This document shows positions 39,601 through 52,536 of a stretch of DNA of 64,000 nucleotides, one piece after another. Source of the DNA: Colius striatus. Its lineage: Eukaryota > Chordata > Aves > Coliiformes > Coliidae. The position numbers and the translations under genes were made by a program. Under the pieces are notes generated by a model that was not told the origin of the DNA, searched no databases, and worked only from the letters and a program-made list of their open reading frames with translations. Position 1 is the first letter of the stretch. Each line of letters opens with the position of its first letter. The stretch covers positions 138,118,171 to 138,182,170 of the forward strand of contig NC_084759.1 in the NCBI RefSeq assembly GCF_028858725.1, in the 5' to 3' direction.

Positions 39601-42600
39601 AGGGCAGGGACATCATTTATGCTTTCATTGAACCGTAGAGTGTATGCCTGCATGACTTGACATCTACTTACCATCTTTTGGCTTAAATATCTTCATCTAT
39701 TGCTGAAATCAGCTCCCATTGGAATACGTGTAATAGTTACTAGATTATGAATATCTCCCCTAAGATTCAAATTAACAAATTTATCCGTCAAGAAAAAATT
39801 TAAAACTGAGGATTCTAAGGGGACAAATACATCAGAAACTACAACGTGCAATTTGTACAGCTTGCAGATTACCCAGATGAGGCATTACCCAAGATAACAC
39901 TTTTGTTTTGCATTTTTCCTGCACAATAATTCACTTCTGAACAACAATAACTGCAGTTTAAAACAGAGGCCACCTTTTATCCCCAATTCAACTCTTTGAA
40001 ATTTTTACAGGATATACTGAACTTTGATCTTCATCTGTTCATTTTTAAAAAGCTATTTCTAACTAGTCAATGAGAAAAAAACATGCAAAAAAAATTAGAG
40101 TCACCATAGTTTTTAACTCAGCAGTCTATGTTTTAACTTGAGAGACTATGTATGAAACATGTGAGCGAACAAAGTTAGACAGTTTTACCCATGAGGAAGG
40201 TATTTCCTGACTGTGAGATCTGACTGTAATATAAATCCACAGCTTTCAAGTCTATGGCAAACTCTCAACAACTATAGAAGGAAGAGCTACAATGAAACTA
40301 ACAGATGAGCACAAGACTAGATCTTCCAATCTACTGTTCTCCCTTCCTAAGGATATATAACCCCATCAAATTTCATCTGAATCAGGCAGCACATGTGTCC
40401 AGTCAGCAAGGACAAGAAATTCACAGATTACTGCACAGCACAATGAAAAGGCATCAATCAGTCCCACATGATGGCTCAGAGTTATGGAGGCAGGGCAAAA
40501 AATTTTAATAAGTAATTACACATGAACTTGCTCACTGTCAGCAGAACATCTCTCGACATCCTTTTATGTTTCCCCACCTCCCCATGTTTAAAAAGAAAGA
40601 ATCCAGCTGCAGGCAACTGCTAATTAAATACTTTGGCTTTCAGCTACAGTTGCTATATGCACACATCTGCTATGCTATAAACACTGTTTTAAGTGCAATT
40701 GACATATTTTCCATGCTTTAGGAGTGAATATTTATGACATGAAGAAAGAAATCACAAGCAAGGTCCAAATGCCAGTCTTGTAATCACTAGAAAGCAAAAA
40801 CTGCAAAGTGTTTAAAATTAAAACTGTTTAAAAACCCTCTTTACTACCTAAGGGCAGTCTTTAGTCTCACATTCCGTTGCTTTGCTCCCAAGACAATACA
40901 TTTACTATTTTTTTTGGCCTTGAAATTACATAAATCCAAAGATATATTTCAGCGCCTAGACACGCTTAAGTGGCTCATGTTGAGCATTTTGGCTAAAATG
41001 AATCACAAGCAACATCATGCTCCATTCTTCCTGATTTCACAATCTGGGCTTAAGACGATGCACTTCAACAGGGGTAGACAAATATCCATAGCAAAGCCCT
41101 TCTAAAGTCAACAAGGCATTGGTCAGACTCCATATTCCTGTAAAAACCTCACTGAGCTATGTGAGCTTAAACATAATATGGATGGAACAAGCCAAAAAAC
41201 CATGACTGAGCAACGATATTCAAAGGAGATCTCAGAGTTTGATCAGTGGCATTAAATGTCTAGTACTATTACATTTGTTTTGGACTGTAAAGTTGTTGTG
41301 GAATATTAGTACTTGAGTATTTTATAAATTCCTTTGGAACTACTGTGAAACATTTTTCATACCTTTTGGTGGATATTGTTGAAAGCAGGTTTTCTCACAA
41401 GCATTACAGGAGGAACATTTCCATTTAGATCCACCTATCTCCCTAAATATAGTAAACATTCTCCCTAAATACAATGCAACTATAAGGTTAAATAAATAAA
41501 TAAATAGCTTGCCACCAAACACAAAACAACCCCACTGAACAAATCATCACTGACTACATTTTCTTGTTTTCTTTAGTCAGGACTACTGATTGTGTCAAAG
41601 CAGATGCAGTTCTTGATAGTAAATATTTAAGGGGATCTTATATCCTCAACTGAAGACTACAAACACGGGCAAAATACTAAGACAAGAAGATACTAAAATT
41701 TGAGAAAATTTTTGATCAGCATCCAGCAGATAGCACTTAAATCTCCTGTAAGCAAGCCAATCCAAGAGCATGCTGACCAGTAATTATCTCTGGTCTGGGA
41801 TGAAGTAAACAGATTTCTCGTATTACTCTTTGTTGCTCTACTACCAAGGAGGATGTGTATGAGTAAAAAGGGTCATTTTTAGAATTAGTAAAAGCAAATT
41901 TGAGGTACATCTGACAGCAAAATAGCACTGGACTGAAATAATAGGCCAGAACACTGCTTTTCTTTATGCCTTAAAATATTGAAAAAAAGAAAAGAAAAAA
42001 AAAAGCACAGAACTTTAGCAGAGGTGTCTAGATCACTGCTCCTTCCTGTCTCTTGCTGAGCACAGCATTCCTAACTCTCAGCCTTCAGCAGTTACCAGAC
42101 TCATGGGTAGCATTTCCTTCTTCCTCTCTTGTTCCAAGTCTGCATGAGACTACATCCACTCCTGGTCTGGGTTACTCCAACAGGACAGCTCAGCACATTA
42201 AGCCTCGTGGGTAGACACACAACTCCTAATTTTACTCTCACCCCTAAAAATGACGGTAAGATGCTAAATTTTGGAATTGGTATATATTCTTGAATCATTT
42301 AAGAAACTACAGATAAAAGTACTTTAAGATGAGTTTGCATGACAAATTTTGAAAAATTAGTGCATGCAAGACTTACAGGTACACGTGGAACTTTACTTTG
42401 GTCCACTTCTGTACTTGGCACTACAGTGTGCTATAACACAGTGTAAAGGGATACTGCTGAAATACAGTAGGAAAGCTAATTCTCAACATTGCATTTTCAG
42501 TCAAAATAAAAAAATGCAGACTGCAACACTGGTCTATGCTCACCACCAATTTCTTACCTGGAAAGAGTAAGTTCACAGCTTCTGTCTCCTGGAACCAATG

Positions 42601-45359
42601 TTCAGCTTTAAACACAAAACATAAATCTCTCACTTCCTTCCCTTCTGGGAGATAACCGGAGATTTGACAGCATATCTATTTGGTTTTTTCTAGTTTGTCA
42701 GCTATATTTGGAGAAATATACAGAACAGATGGCTTAAAAAACCCCAAAAATCTCTTTCCAGGAGCATGAGGTTTTATTGTTGGTCAGATTTTAGTTCACC
42801 CTATGTTAAAAAAAAATATATATCACAGTGAATATAGTAGTGAAGCCCTTTGGCACTGTGACAGATTCACTTCTCGTAATTATGCTCAATTCTTCTAAGC
42901 ACTAGTAGATTACAGCTGTATTAATATAAGCATTCTTTCTTTTAGTTTTATTTGGTTTACAGAATTGCAAGCACATAGAATTTTAGAAAAAGGGGCCTTA
43001 TTGAAAAGGCACGAATAAATGGATCATCTTGATTTTAAAATACTTGTCCCATGATATTGCTCAAACCCTAGTGCAGGTGGGGTGCTTTTAAAAAAAAAAA
43101 AATCAAAAGTTTTTTTAAAAAAGTCGAAGCAACATAGTTTACCAAGTAGTACTCTTTGCTTGGGATAAGTAAACACTAGGATAATTAACAGATCTAAAGG
43201 CACCTTTACTTGACTAAGAAAATCCATGTGATATTAAGACCGTCTTTTGCTGCTGGAATGTTTTGTTTAGAATACCTTGTTTTAGGGATTAAACTGCTTA
43301 TTTTACTTTCAGAGCCATGTACATATAGCAGCTATTCACAGAGTGTCTACTCAACAACTTAAAGTGACTGCAAAAAAACACAAATTCAGATGCTTTTTTA
43401 AATCCAACTTCCCATACTTATGTTAAACTCATACATAGGTTTAAAGTGTCAAGGCAAGTAAGCATTAAGTGGAGATACATCCATTTCAGAGTGAAGTATA
43501 AAGTAACACTGGTTTTCTACAATAATCAATTCAGATGCTGCACTGAAAAGCTGAAAGGAACATAAATCAACCCCTTAAATTTCTATTACTAAAACAAATA
43601 CAAATTTAAACAGAATTATTCTATTTGTTCCCAAATGAAGCTAGTCCAGATTTAATATGTAATTTAAACTGGAAGCTGCTGATATAATTACTTAACAGAC
43701 TACCAGTATCAGGGAAAACACACAGTGCTGCATATTATGCAATTTAGCTAAAATCTGGAGGGGAGCAGAAAAATCACAGTAACTTCAGCTAAACTTGTAT
43801 GTAATATCACTATTAGGAATGGACTGATCCGTAGATAGAATGAGATCTCGTTTCAAACAATTGGCTGTATGCTATGCTCAAATGCTAGGGAGTCTTCCCA
43901 GACAAGAATTTTCATCCATTTCAGCAAAAGGCAAAGTTGTTCTTTTTTCCCAAAACAGCATTCTTCACTCAAAAATCCTATCATTAAGCTTTAGAATTCA
44001 AGTCAATGCATTCCAAAAGGACTGGTGACTTTGGGCGCAAATATTTGCGTGCACTGCAACTCCTGAAAACTGTGACTTTCAAAGGGCTTGATTCAACACT
44101 TCTCCGTAAACATGTACTAGAAGTAAGATAAACCAAGGCACCCACAAACACATTTGATATTTCTGAAAACCTTTGCTGGGGAAAATAAACACTCCAGCTG
44201 TGAAGGAAGGAATTCTGTAGCTATTTGATTTTTTTTTTTTTTTTTTTAATGTTCTGAGAAAAACAGGAAGAAATCTCTTATGTTACATTCTGAAAGAAAG
44301 CTCACAATCATTCAAAATAGGTGGGACTAATTATTACATTAACGCTTTTCAAGCATTACAATAATAAGATTTTTCTTTCAGACCAAAGCATCAATGCCTC
44401 CCAGCACACTGTGCCAGTTCCACGTATCTGCTACTCTAACAAAACTTGAATTCATCTAGACACCCATAAAAAAAGAGCAGAGCTTTACAGACATGACTGT
44501 CATTTGAACGAAAACTCCACCGAGTAATCACACAATTGTAGAATACAAACAACTTTCAAACATTATGTTACAACAATTCGAGGTAAAAAAAAATGACTAA
44601 AGTCCACTTACCTTTTGACTGCTATGGAAAAAAGTTGCATTAATTCTATCTATTTGTTCACCGATGTTTTGAATTTAAACTGATTTTTTTTTTCCATGGC
44701 TGAAGCTATATCATGAGAACATCAGACAGCACTTTTCTCAAACCCAAGAAACGTCAAAGTTTATGTGAACAACACATGACTTCTGCATTTTAAAAAGGTA
44801 TCTTTAAAAACTTAATTGAAATGTTACAATTTTGAGGCTAATGAGGTTTGTTTGCTTTGTTTTATTAGAAAAAATACTCAGGCAAGGTCTACAATCATCT
44901 GTCAATTATAAATGACTTACAAGAAACTCATGAAGCAATAAAATTAAAAAAATACAAATACAAACTATATCTGAAACACTTCTATTTGGCAATTTTATAA
45001 CAAATTCAAAAAAAAAAAGAAACGAAGATTACGGATTACTTTATAGGTACAGAAAAAGCAGTAGGTGAAGTGCTCAAGCAAAAAAAAAATCCAAAACACT
45101 GCATTTTTTTTAAAAAATAAAGTCACATCACTACAGATTTTATGAATAATACCCTTATTAAACAACCATTCCAGAACATCTTATATTAGTGGTGCTTTTA
45201 ATCTGCACTTCATTTCGTTTGATAAGATTTTTTTTTGTGTGTATATAAGTAACATTTTTTAACCCATTGGAGCTAAGCAAGATTCTCGTGTCAATACCAA
45301 TGCAGAATGCATCTGTATGGTATAGGGATATGCTCACTTCTGCAACCAAAGGGTTACTT
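30657..45359. other. Intergenic downstream of AEBP2, no gene recognised
   Basis: About 15 kb of AT-rich sequence with simple A/T tracts and a G-rich patch at 38956-38980. Overlapping open frames at 33694-34289 on both strands are under 90 codons with no family match. No tRNA, snoRNA or microRNA hairpin is convincingly visible. The AEBP2 3' UTR may extend into the right-hand end. Confidence 0.55.
44229..44247 (+). repeat. Poly-T tract (19 T)
   Basis: Uninterrupted T-run in the intergenic sequence downstream of AEBP2. It reads as an A-run on the gene strand. No processed pseudogene or LINE tail was recognised beside it. Confidence 0.85.
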
Positions 45360-46892
45360 TAAGTTTTATTTATTTAATAAAAATTTAGTGTAAAAACTGC
45401 TGGTTATTAGTTTCACTGTAGTAAATTCCTCCCCAATAAGGAGGACTAACTCTGCAGTTTGACTGCATATATCCATACAAATTTTACATATTAGTTCCTT
45501 CCAATAGTAAGGAAAAACCTAATTTCATGTTCACTATTAGAAAGGAGCGCCATGAATTAATTATGGGTACTATTCATCCCCCTAAGATTTCTGGGAAGGA
45601 TGTTCAATGTATTTTTGTTCTTACAACAGATATTAACAGTAGTATATAGTCCCTTAGGTATGTAAAAGAAGATTTTTTTATTGTTAAGGAAGGTGCTTTT
45701 TAAAACAATTCTTCTGGCAGCACTAGTGAATTACAATATCCTTCAATATTATTTCTACCATAATATATACATTTTAACTTTCATGCCTCTAGAAAAACAT
45801 CTACAGTACATTTCATAATATAAAAATATATTACAAATCTGCTGAAATATTTACAAGCAATGTCCTATTATCTATATGCAACATTTTTGTCTCCATACAA
45901 AGACTAACAGGTTAGACACATCTCTATTCGTCAGTTAAAAAAATCCATGTCTTCTTGCTTATTAAGCAAGAAAATGATTTTACTTTCCTTTTCAAAGCCA
46001 ACTTTGGTGCATAAAGGATTGAATTTCTAGATTATTTTTTTGTAAAAAATACCATTTTCTTTACATCTAGAAAAGATTAGGCCAAATAAAAAAAGTATAC
46101 TTTACAAGTGAACAGGGATCCTAAAGGGTCAAAAAAGTAAAATAAAACACCAATTATACTAACTGCTTAAGTAAAGGTTTTTCAAAAACCGTCCATTGAT
46201 ACAGATCACATAAAAGCAGATCTCATTAACACACTATACTACTCCTGAAAAGGGGATCAGACATACTGCAACACTCTTAACATCTTTAAACCGTACTATA
46301 TGTATTCATAGTTGACTGGAAAAGACAAGCATTCCATCAACATTTGTTTAAACATTATAATCCAACATATTTTAAGGATCTGCAAAAGGACACGCGATTA
46401 CAAATGACAAATGATTACTACCCACCATATTCAAAGGGCAATAGGATATTCCCTTGGTAGCTGTTTTACTGTCTGGCAGTGTTATATTTAGTTTACATTG
46501 ACAAGAAGCCTAATAGCTTGTTAACAGTTGTCCTGGGAATTGTGAGTAAATGGTGACGGTTACTTTTTCTTTCCATCAAATATAAACTACTGTATTCACT
46601 AAAGAAAAAAGCAGCTTATAGAAGCATGCATGCAAAGCCTTTTAGTTGTTCCACTAAGTTGCCAGAAGAGTGTTTGCTCAGTCTCCCACTGTACCATTCC
46701 ATGAAAATGTGGATATACAGTAATATATTAATATATTCCACGGAAGCATCAACTTCATTCACAGAATGTTTACACTAAGCATAAATATTTATCTAAGAAA
46801 AAAAAAAAGGATGGGATTTGACTAATGTGCAACTTTATTTCTAAATCCATTGTCAGTGACTAAGACTGCAGGCATTTCCACTTGCTTGGTTT
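45360..46892 (-). other. Possible extended AEBP2 3' UTR (distal limit uncertain)
   Basis: This 1.5 kb downstream of the AEBP2 stop is free of recognisable transposons and very AT-rich, with many short T and A runs. It ends near paired AATAAA hexamers (minus strand, 45365-45374). Vertebrate AEBP2 transcripts have long 3' UTRs, so extended transcription here is plausible. The sequence alone does not prove the limit, and part of it would be intron in the long isoform. Confidence 0.3.
46834..46839 (-). promoter_or_regulatory. AEBP2: Candidate proximal poly(A) signal of AEBP2
   Basis: AATAAA on the minus strand 54 nt beyond the TAA. An uninterrupted run of 11 T (46808-46798 on the minus strand) follows about 25 nt later, the spacing expected of a signal plus U-rich downstream element. 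If used, it would give a very short 3' UTR for the short isoform. Other AATAAA matches lie near 45675-45680 and 45365-45374. In AT-rich DNA the hexamer is common, so use is unproven. Confidence 0.4.
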
Positions 46893-46923
46893 TTACCTCT
46901 TCAACCTCTTCTGGGGCATTGTT
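46893..46923 (-). CDS. AEBP2: AEBP2 last coding segment of the short isoform, with overlapping splice donor
   Basis: After acceptor TACAG the exon completes an AGA codon and reads RTMPQKRLKR, then TAA at 46895-46893. This matches the C-terminus of the short AEBP2 isoform, so the window encodes its last 111 residues. The stop overlaps a donor: AG|GTAAAA at 46897/46896. Used as a donor, it makes a 27-nt microexon that leaves AG for a further exon. That fits the known longer isoform, which adds 14 residues after KRLKR. I could not find that added exon downstream in this window, so the long form is inferred only from the donor and the family. Confidence 0.85.
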
Positions 46924-48536
46924 CTGTAAAAGAAGATAGTACAGTTTTACATAAAGACACCGAGATGTAAATTGGAGTCAGCTAGAGCAAACTATGAAAT
47001 CATGACTATATAAAATCTGCTTTCATTGCATTTGATTAAAACTGAAAGACACTTTATATAAACCCACATTAGCGTATACTTCAAATAATTATTTGAAACT
47101 TTCTACTGGAGCCACCATTTTACCATGACATTAACAGCTGTCACTGCACTCCCTTAATCACTTATTTCCCTTGCAAAGTTTTAGAACTTTTGTTATCTTT
47201 GGTTTCCCACAGCTGGTCTCAAGGCTCTTTTTAATCACACAACAATCTACACTGCTACTGATCTAAATTTTATTTGGGGGAAGTAGAAAGGGTTGCTCTT
47301 TTTTCTCCAAGGACTTAATCCTAAAGATCACCACATTTTTATTTTAAAACACTACTTTTTCCTTTTCAAATCAATCTATTCTATCAAGTTCTGCAAAAGT
47401 ATTCAATATAAAGATGATTAACACCTAAATTAGATTATAAAACAGTCACTGCATTAAGCCATTTTAAAACACACAACCCAGTTTCCTCATAACATTTTAA
47501 TGGTTTACTGTTAAAATCAGAAATTCATATAAAGTAAGTATTTTAAATACTTACATTGACACAAAGCAGATACAGTAAAATGATTTATTTTTATATTGTA
47601 AACCAAGTTTTCATTAATTTGATTAGTGAAATACACTAAATATTAAAGGTGAACTGAAAAGCTTATCACATATCAAGACCTCAAATTAGTGTTCTAGTTA
47701 CTCCTTTAGACATTAGGTCACCGGATATTAAGGAAGAAACACAGGAACACTGAACTTCTGTTACGACAGAAAACCTTTTTTTTCCTTCAACCATTTCAAT
47801 GAATTTTTAAAATAAGCCCATAAATATGTATCTTTGTGCATTCAAAAGCTTAAAGGGTGACTTAAGCATTTCAGATTACCTTTAAAAACTGTACACACAG
47901 AGAACTGTGGGTACTGACAATTACATGAGCACACTAATAAAGGGAGGGGAGGGGGAAAAAATCAGGAAAATATTAGAAACAAGATGGATTAGAAGCCAAT
48001 CTGAAGTCCTAAAAACACAAATGTGAATGCAGCTTAAAGACACGTAACATGTACTGTCCCCTTCTGTCCCCCTCTAAAGAATCTTGTTTTAAAAAAATAA
48101 TAGTACTTGTATACAAGTACAGGTTTCAAGGTAATACTATTTGTATTACAGTTGAATATCAAATATGTAAAGATAAATTTGGACTTTAAAAAAATTGGTA
48201 TACAAACCAGTATGTGATCTTAACAGAAGTGATCTTTCAGGATTCCACTGTATGTACCTCCTTTACTAGAATTTCTGTACACCAAGCACAAAAAAGTAAA
48301 ATACACTTGGTAAATACACACATTCCCCATTTCTCAGTAACTAGAGTTCAGTTCAAGAAGTTAAGTAATTCTGAAACAACTTAAGACCTCAGAACTTAAC
48401 TCCTGGACGCTGACACGCTCAAGGCTCCCTGGTCTGGTGTACAACGCATTAGCAATCCTGATCTTCCAACGTCAAAAAGTTAAGTGAGGCTTAAGACTAT
48501 ATTTAAGTAAAGGAAATTTTAAAATTAGCACATTAC
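46924..48536 (-). other. AEBP2 intron (1,613 nt)
   Basis: Intron between the LLLDPNIY exon and the RTMPQKRLKR exon, GT-AG. AT-rich, with no recognisable mobile element. Confidence 0.85.
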
Positions 48537-48650
48537 CTGTATATGTTTGGGTCCAGAAGCAAGGCAGTATCTTTTGGTAGTTTTGATAAATGAACTACTT
48601 TAGTTTTTAACTGATGTCGCTCACTTTCATTTACCCACACATCAGGCAGG
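48537..48650 (-). CDS. AEBP2: AEBP2 internal coding exon (114 nt)
   Basis: Minus-strand exon with acceptor CATAG|CCTGCC and donor ACAG|GTAATG. Its first base joins the AT carried over from the previous exon to make isoleucine. The frame then reads [17 protein letters not shown], continues through [20 protein letters not shown], and leaves AG for the next exon (phase 2). This is the highly conserved AEBP2 C-terminal segment. The intron after it is 1,613 nt, the shortest seen here. No disruption is visible. The alternate frame across this exon has no comparable conservation that I know of. Confidence 0.93.
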
Positions 48651-51600
48651 CTATGAATAAATAAATAAAATAAAAATATTCAAAAAAGATCAACTGTTTT
48701 TCTTACCATATAATTATGTGGTAAACTATTACATAGGAACTTTTTAAAATAATCTTCACATTTCACTGGTTAAAAAGCATCTTCACTGAAGTGTGGAAAA
48801 AGACAGACAATCTTTTACGCATTATACTTCAGTTTTTCAAGATCTCAGTGTTTAAAAGATACTAAACCATTTAAATTACTCCAGAAGAATACTGAATCAA
48901 ACATACAACAATAATGGCACTATGTTCTCAGTTTTAACAATTTTATGTCAAAATGGGTAGCAGAAAAAGAAACCCAGATCTTTGAAAATAAGTAAAGGCC
49001 AGAATACGCTGCAGGCACTGAGCTTCTAGTTATACCCATTTGCTTGCTCCAAGTTCAAAGCTTTCAGTTTCAAAATACTCCAACTTTGCTGAAATTTATC
49101 TTTTGATTATCTTCTAAGGAAATTCTGGCAATCACAACAAAATATTTTGGCTGTGTAATAATTCTCATCATTAGATGGAATAAAACCTGGTCTTTATACA
49201 TTAAAGGGAATTGTTGCTTCCGAGTCCCTTGCAATGAAACTTGGGGAAGAGGGCTGGAGATAACATCCGCAACTGATCTGTGCTTTGTACTTTAATTGCT
49301 TGAAACCAAACACGTCTACTTCAGAGTGGCTTATTGCACTATTGCATCAGGGTTTTAAGGCCCTGCTGAGGTTGTCGGCTAACGCATTAAGAGAGGCACT
49401 GGGCTTGCAGAGGTCATTGGTGTCTTACTGAAATCTCACTTTCCTGTCTCCTACCAAAAGGTGGCATTTGACCAAGGCTGTGCAGAACAAAAAAGTGATC
49501 AATTTCTTTTTTATAACCAGTAATAGAAGCAGAAAGAAAAACAAACCAAATCTCCAAAAGGGAAAATAACAAGAAACAAACTCAATACCAAACAATTCTA
49601 TGAGATTATTTTCAGCCCACAGTCTTTTTTTTTTTAAAATTACACGACCTAGGAGCAAAAAAAAACCCCAAAACTTCCCCAATCAGAAATTAAGAGCTTG
49701 TAACTAAGAATTCCAATATTTCTAAGCAAGTTTCAAATTGAGAAGCGCAACATTAAAGACTATCTAAACCAAACACAGGCGGACAGGGACCACCCAGGAA
49801 GCAATCCATAGATCTACTATGGCTTAGTAAGGATCATGAACGGAGAAAAAAAAAAGTCATAAAACTTTTTTTTAAATAAAGAAAAAAAAAAAATCAGGAT
49901 TTTTTGACAAGCAATATTTGTAAATCATTTTTAGTAGAAGCTATATGCTGAAGATGCAAAACGATGAACAGAAAATAAGCAAACTTTTCACATGCAAGAA
50001 CTATTTGAAACATACAAAAAGACAACTCAGTTAACTAAGAACTATTATAACAAAGAAGAAATTCCTGCTCTAAAAAAATAGAACTTAAAAGTTATTTCCC
50101 TCTTGTATAGGAAATTGTTAAAGACTAGTATCTACTTTTCCTGAAAAAAAAAAAAAAAAACCCCACAAACAAGCCAACCAACCAAAACTTAACATACAGG
50201 TAACCTTCATCGATTTAACATTTTCTCAAGATGACTCAAGGGTAGAAAAAGTTAACTTATTATTACTAGTCTTCCATGAAACACTGATGAATAGCTCAGC
50301 ACAATGGGAAGAAATCATCATGACTGCATTCAAATTTTCTGAAGGGTGAGTACATAGCGGGCACATATAGCATAGCGTTATGGCTGCTACCTCATGAGCG
50401 TAATATACGCTGTGCAAGACATGACGGATGACATGAACCATGCTACCTCACATCTGCTATTCTTAATTGTAATAATCAAGATTAAATTGAATTTACCAAG
50501 TACTCAATTAAAAACTACATCATTCAGTGCAGAAAATATATCCTCTATTTAACCCAATAAAGATGCAAGAAGTACCAACATAAAACACATTCTTCCTATG
50601 ACCTGACCAAACAAATCTACATTCTATTGGGGAATGCATTAACATAACTGAATAACTTGTCTTCTCTAACGCACAGACTGTAACATTGGATTAATCTATA
50701 TCAGTAAGAAAAAAAATCATTTGACTGTGTATTAGGAAAAAAAGTACTCTGTTTTTTCTTCTTATTTCCTTTTCATGTTTCTACAGTTTTATACGATTTT
50801 TAATTACATTTCCATATAAAATGCATTATAACTGTCATAATCAGTAATACTGTAGTGAGAATAATTTCAGAATGCTGTTACGTATAGTATTACCAGTTGT
50901 CCTAAAAGGAAGCAAAGTAGTACACTTTTTACTAGACTATTTTATTCTCTTCCAAACTGAACTGAAACTTGCAGTCTACAAGTGCTGCAATGAGCAGCAA
51001 AAGCTACAGACGCTTTAAAATTTCACCAAAATGCCAAACATTGCTGCAGATCATGTAACAACCCCAGCCCTCTGCAAATTAAATTTATAATAGATTCACA
51101 TTGTTAGATTTACATTACTGGACGTGATTAATTTGGAACATTACAAAAGTGAGTTACTTCCACCCACTTCCTCAAAGCAGAGGTAAATTTCTGTTATGCT
51201 AAGGCTTTGCATCACCATCCCACTCATATCACTTAAAAGCAGAACTGAATTGAAGAGATCTTCTTGTTGGAAAAGTTAATTGCATTAACTATGATATTCT
51301 TACCTAATGATTTCTACCAGTTTATAAAAATATCTGAAAATTCCTTTTAAGAAAGAGTCTCTAAGCCTGCACATCCTACCTAATTGCGCAGGCGTTCATC
51401 TTAGTGGGAACTGCATGTCCCAGCAACTTCCTTCTTGAAGTGAACTAAACGTCCCAGTAACTTTATCTGTATGAAGGTGTATGGACCCAAGAAATAAGTT
51501 CTATTATAATTATTCTTACCTTTAAAAGGAAAAAGTAGTTAATTGTCTTAAAACTATGGAAGACATAATTCATACAGGTACTGCCTCTCCTAAAACCACA

Positions 51601-52468
51601 CAGCTTACTGCTCTCCTACAGCACAGTGGAAATCAAATACTGATTCTACTTTTTCACATTAGTAAGATGAAAATATTTACATATAAATTCTTCTTTGTGC
51701 CAGAAGAAAGAGATGAGATTTCAGATACCTCAAATAAGTAGATAGCTTATTTCAAAAGCACACTTACTACTTAATATGCCCCAAACCTACTCAAGGGCAG
51801 TACCTTCAACCTGTTATTACACACAAGCATACTCATTTGGAATAAGACAGAAGTTTAAAGGAAAGGGGGGGAAAAAAAAAAAAAAGCACTGAAACATGCT
51901 GGAAGGGTATTCCAAGCTTCAGTGAGAAGCTCCAAAGAAGCAACAATAAGAGATGGATACCTTAAATGACCAACTGCGGTTATGATACTGCTAAATTTTG
52001 GTACCTAGGCAAATACTGTAGTTCTTGTAGTTCTACTATTACACCAATGATTGTAAATTTTTCAGTACCTGAAAGTATTTCAGGATCATGATGAATCAGT
52101 GAGTAAAACCAAGTTGTCTTAGTGATAAACTCCCTTATGTATATGGCTGGCAAAACCGAACTGAGCTGCCCATTCAATAATTAGAGAACATTGTTAATAA
52201 TATCCATAGTGACAAAATGTGTCAACAATACAGTTTCAAATTCACCTGGACTGGTATCAAAATCTAAAGACTGGAAATCTGAAGTAAAAAACAACTAAAG
52301 CATTGCTTATTATTTTTTAAATTTACTTCTAGATTACTTTTTTTAAAACACAATTTAAAAACATTAAATATTCAAAGGCATAACATAATTTAGCTACAGA
52401 CAGTTCATTTGCCCCACTGTAAATCCTTCCCCATTTAAACCCTGTATCATGACTAGCAATATACTCAC
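48651..52468 (-). other. AEBP2 intron (3,818 nt)
   Basis: GT-AG intron holding the 17-A run and a G/A-rich stretch at about 51860-51885. No transposon or further exon was recognised. Confidence 0.85.
50144..50160 (+). repeat. Poly-A tract (17 A) in an AEBP2 intron
   Basis: A-run followed by CCCCACAAACAAGCCAACCAACC, in the intron between the 52.5-kb and 48.6-kb exons. Simple repeat; no element identified. Confidence 0.85.
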
Positions 52469-52536
52469 ATGTCTTCTGGTGTCCAGTGAAGCAAGAGTTT
52501 TATTTTTCCAGAATCTTCTTTTCTTTTAGCTATTAC
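52469..52536 (-). CDS. AEBP2: AEBP2 internal coding exon (68 nt)
   Basis: Minus-strand exon bounded by acceptor TCAG|GTAATA and donor ACAT|GTGAGT. It enters in phase 0 directly after the upstream exon, giving 22 codons (VIAKRKEDSGKIKLLLHW, then TPED) plus two bases of the next codon. The upstream intron is 5,149 nt and the downstream one 3,818 nt. The lysine-rich start followed by the hydrophobic KLLLHW strand belongs to the AEBP2 region that contacts SUZ12 and RBBP4 in PRC2 (family knowledge). There is no stop or frame disruption. At 68 nt the exon is too short to stand out as an open frame and is recognised by phase continuity with its neighbours. Confidence 0.92.

Noticed and set aside
46159..46200. 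Minus-strand peptide RFLKNLYLSS followed by a stop, resembling the long AEBP2 C-terminus
   Set aside because: Five residues (NLYLS) match, but there is no acceptor in the right phase just upstream, and the preceding residues do not align. Probably chance.
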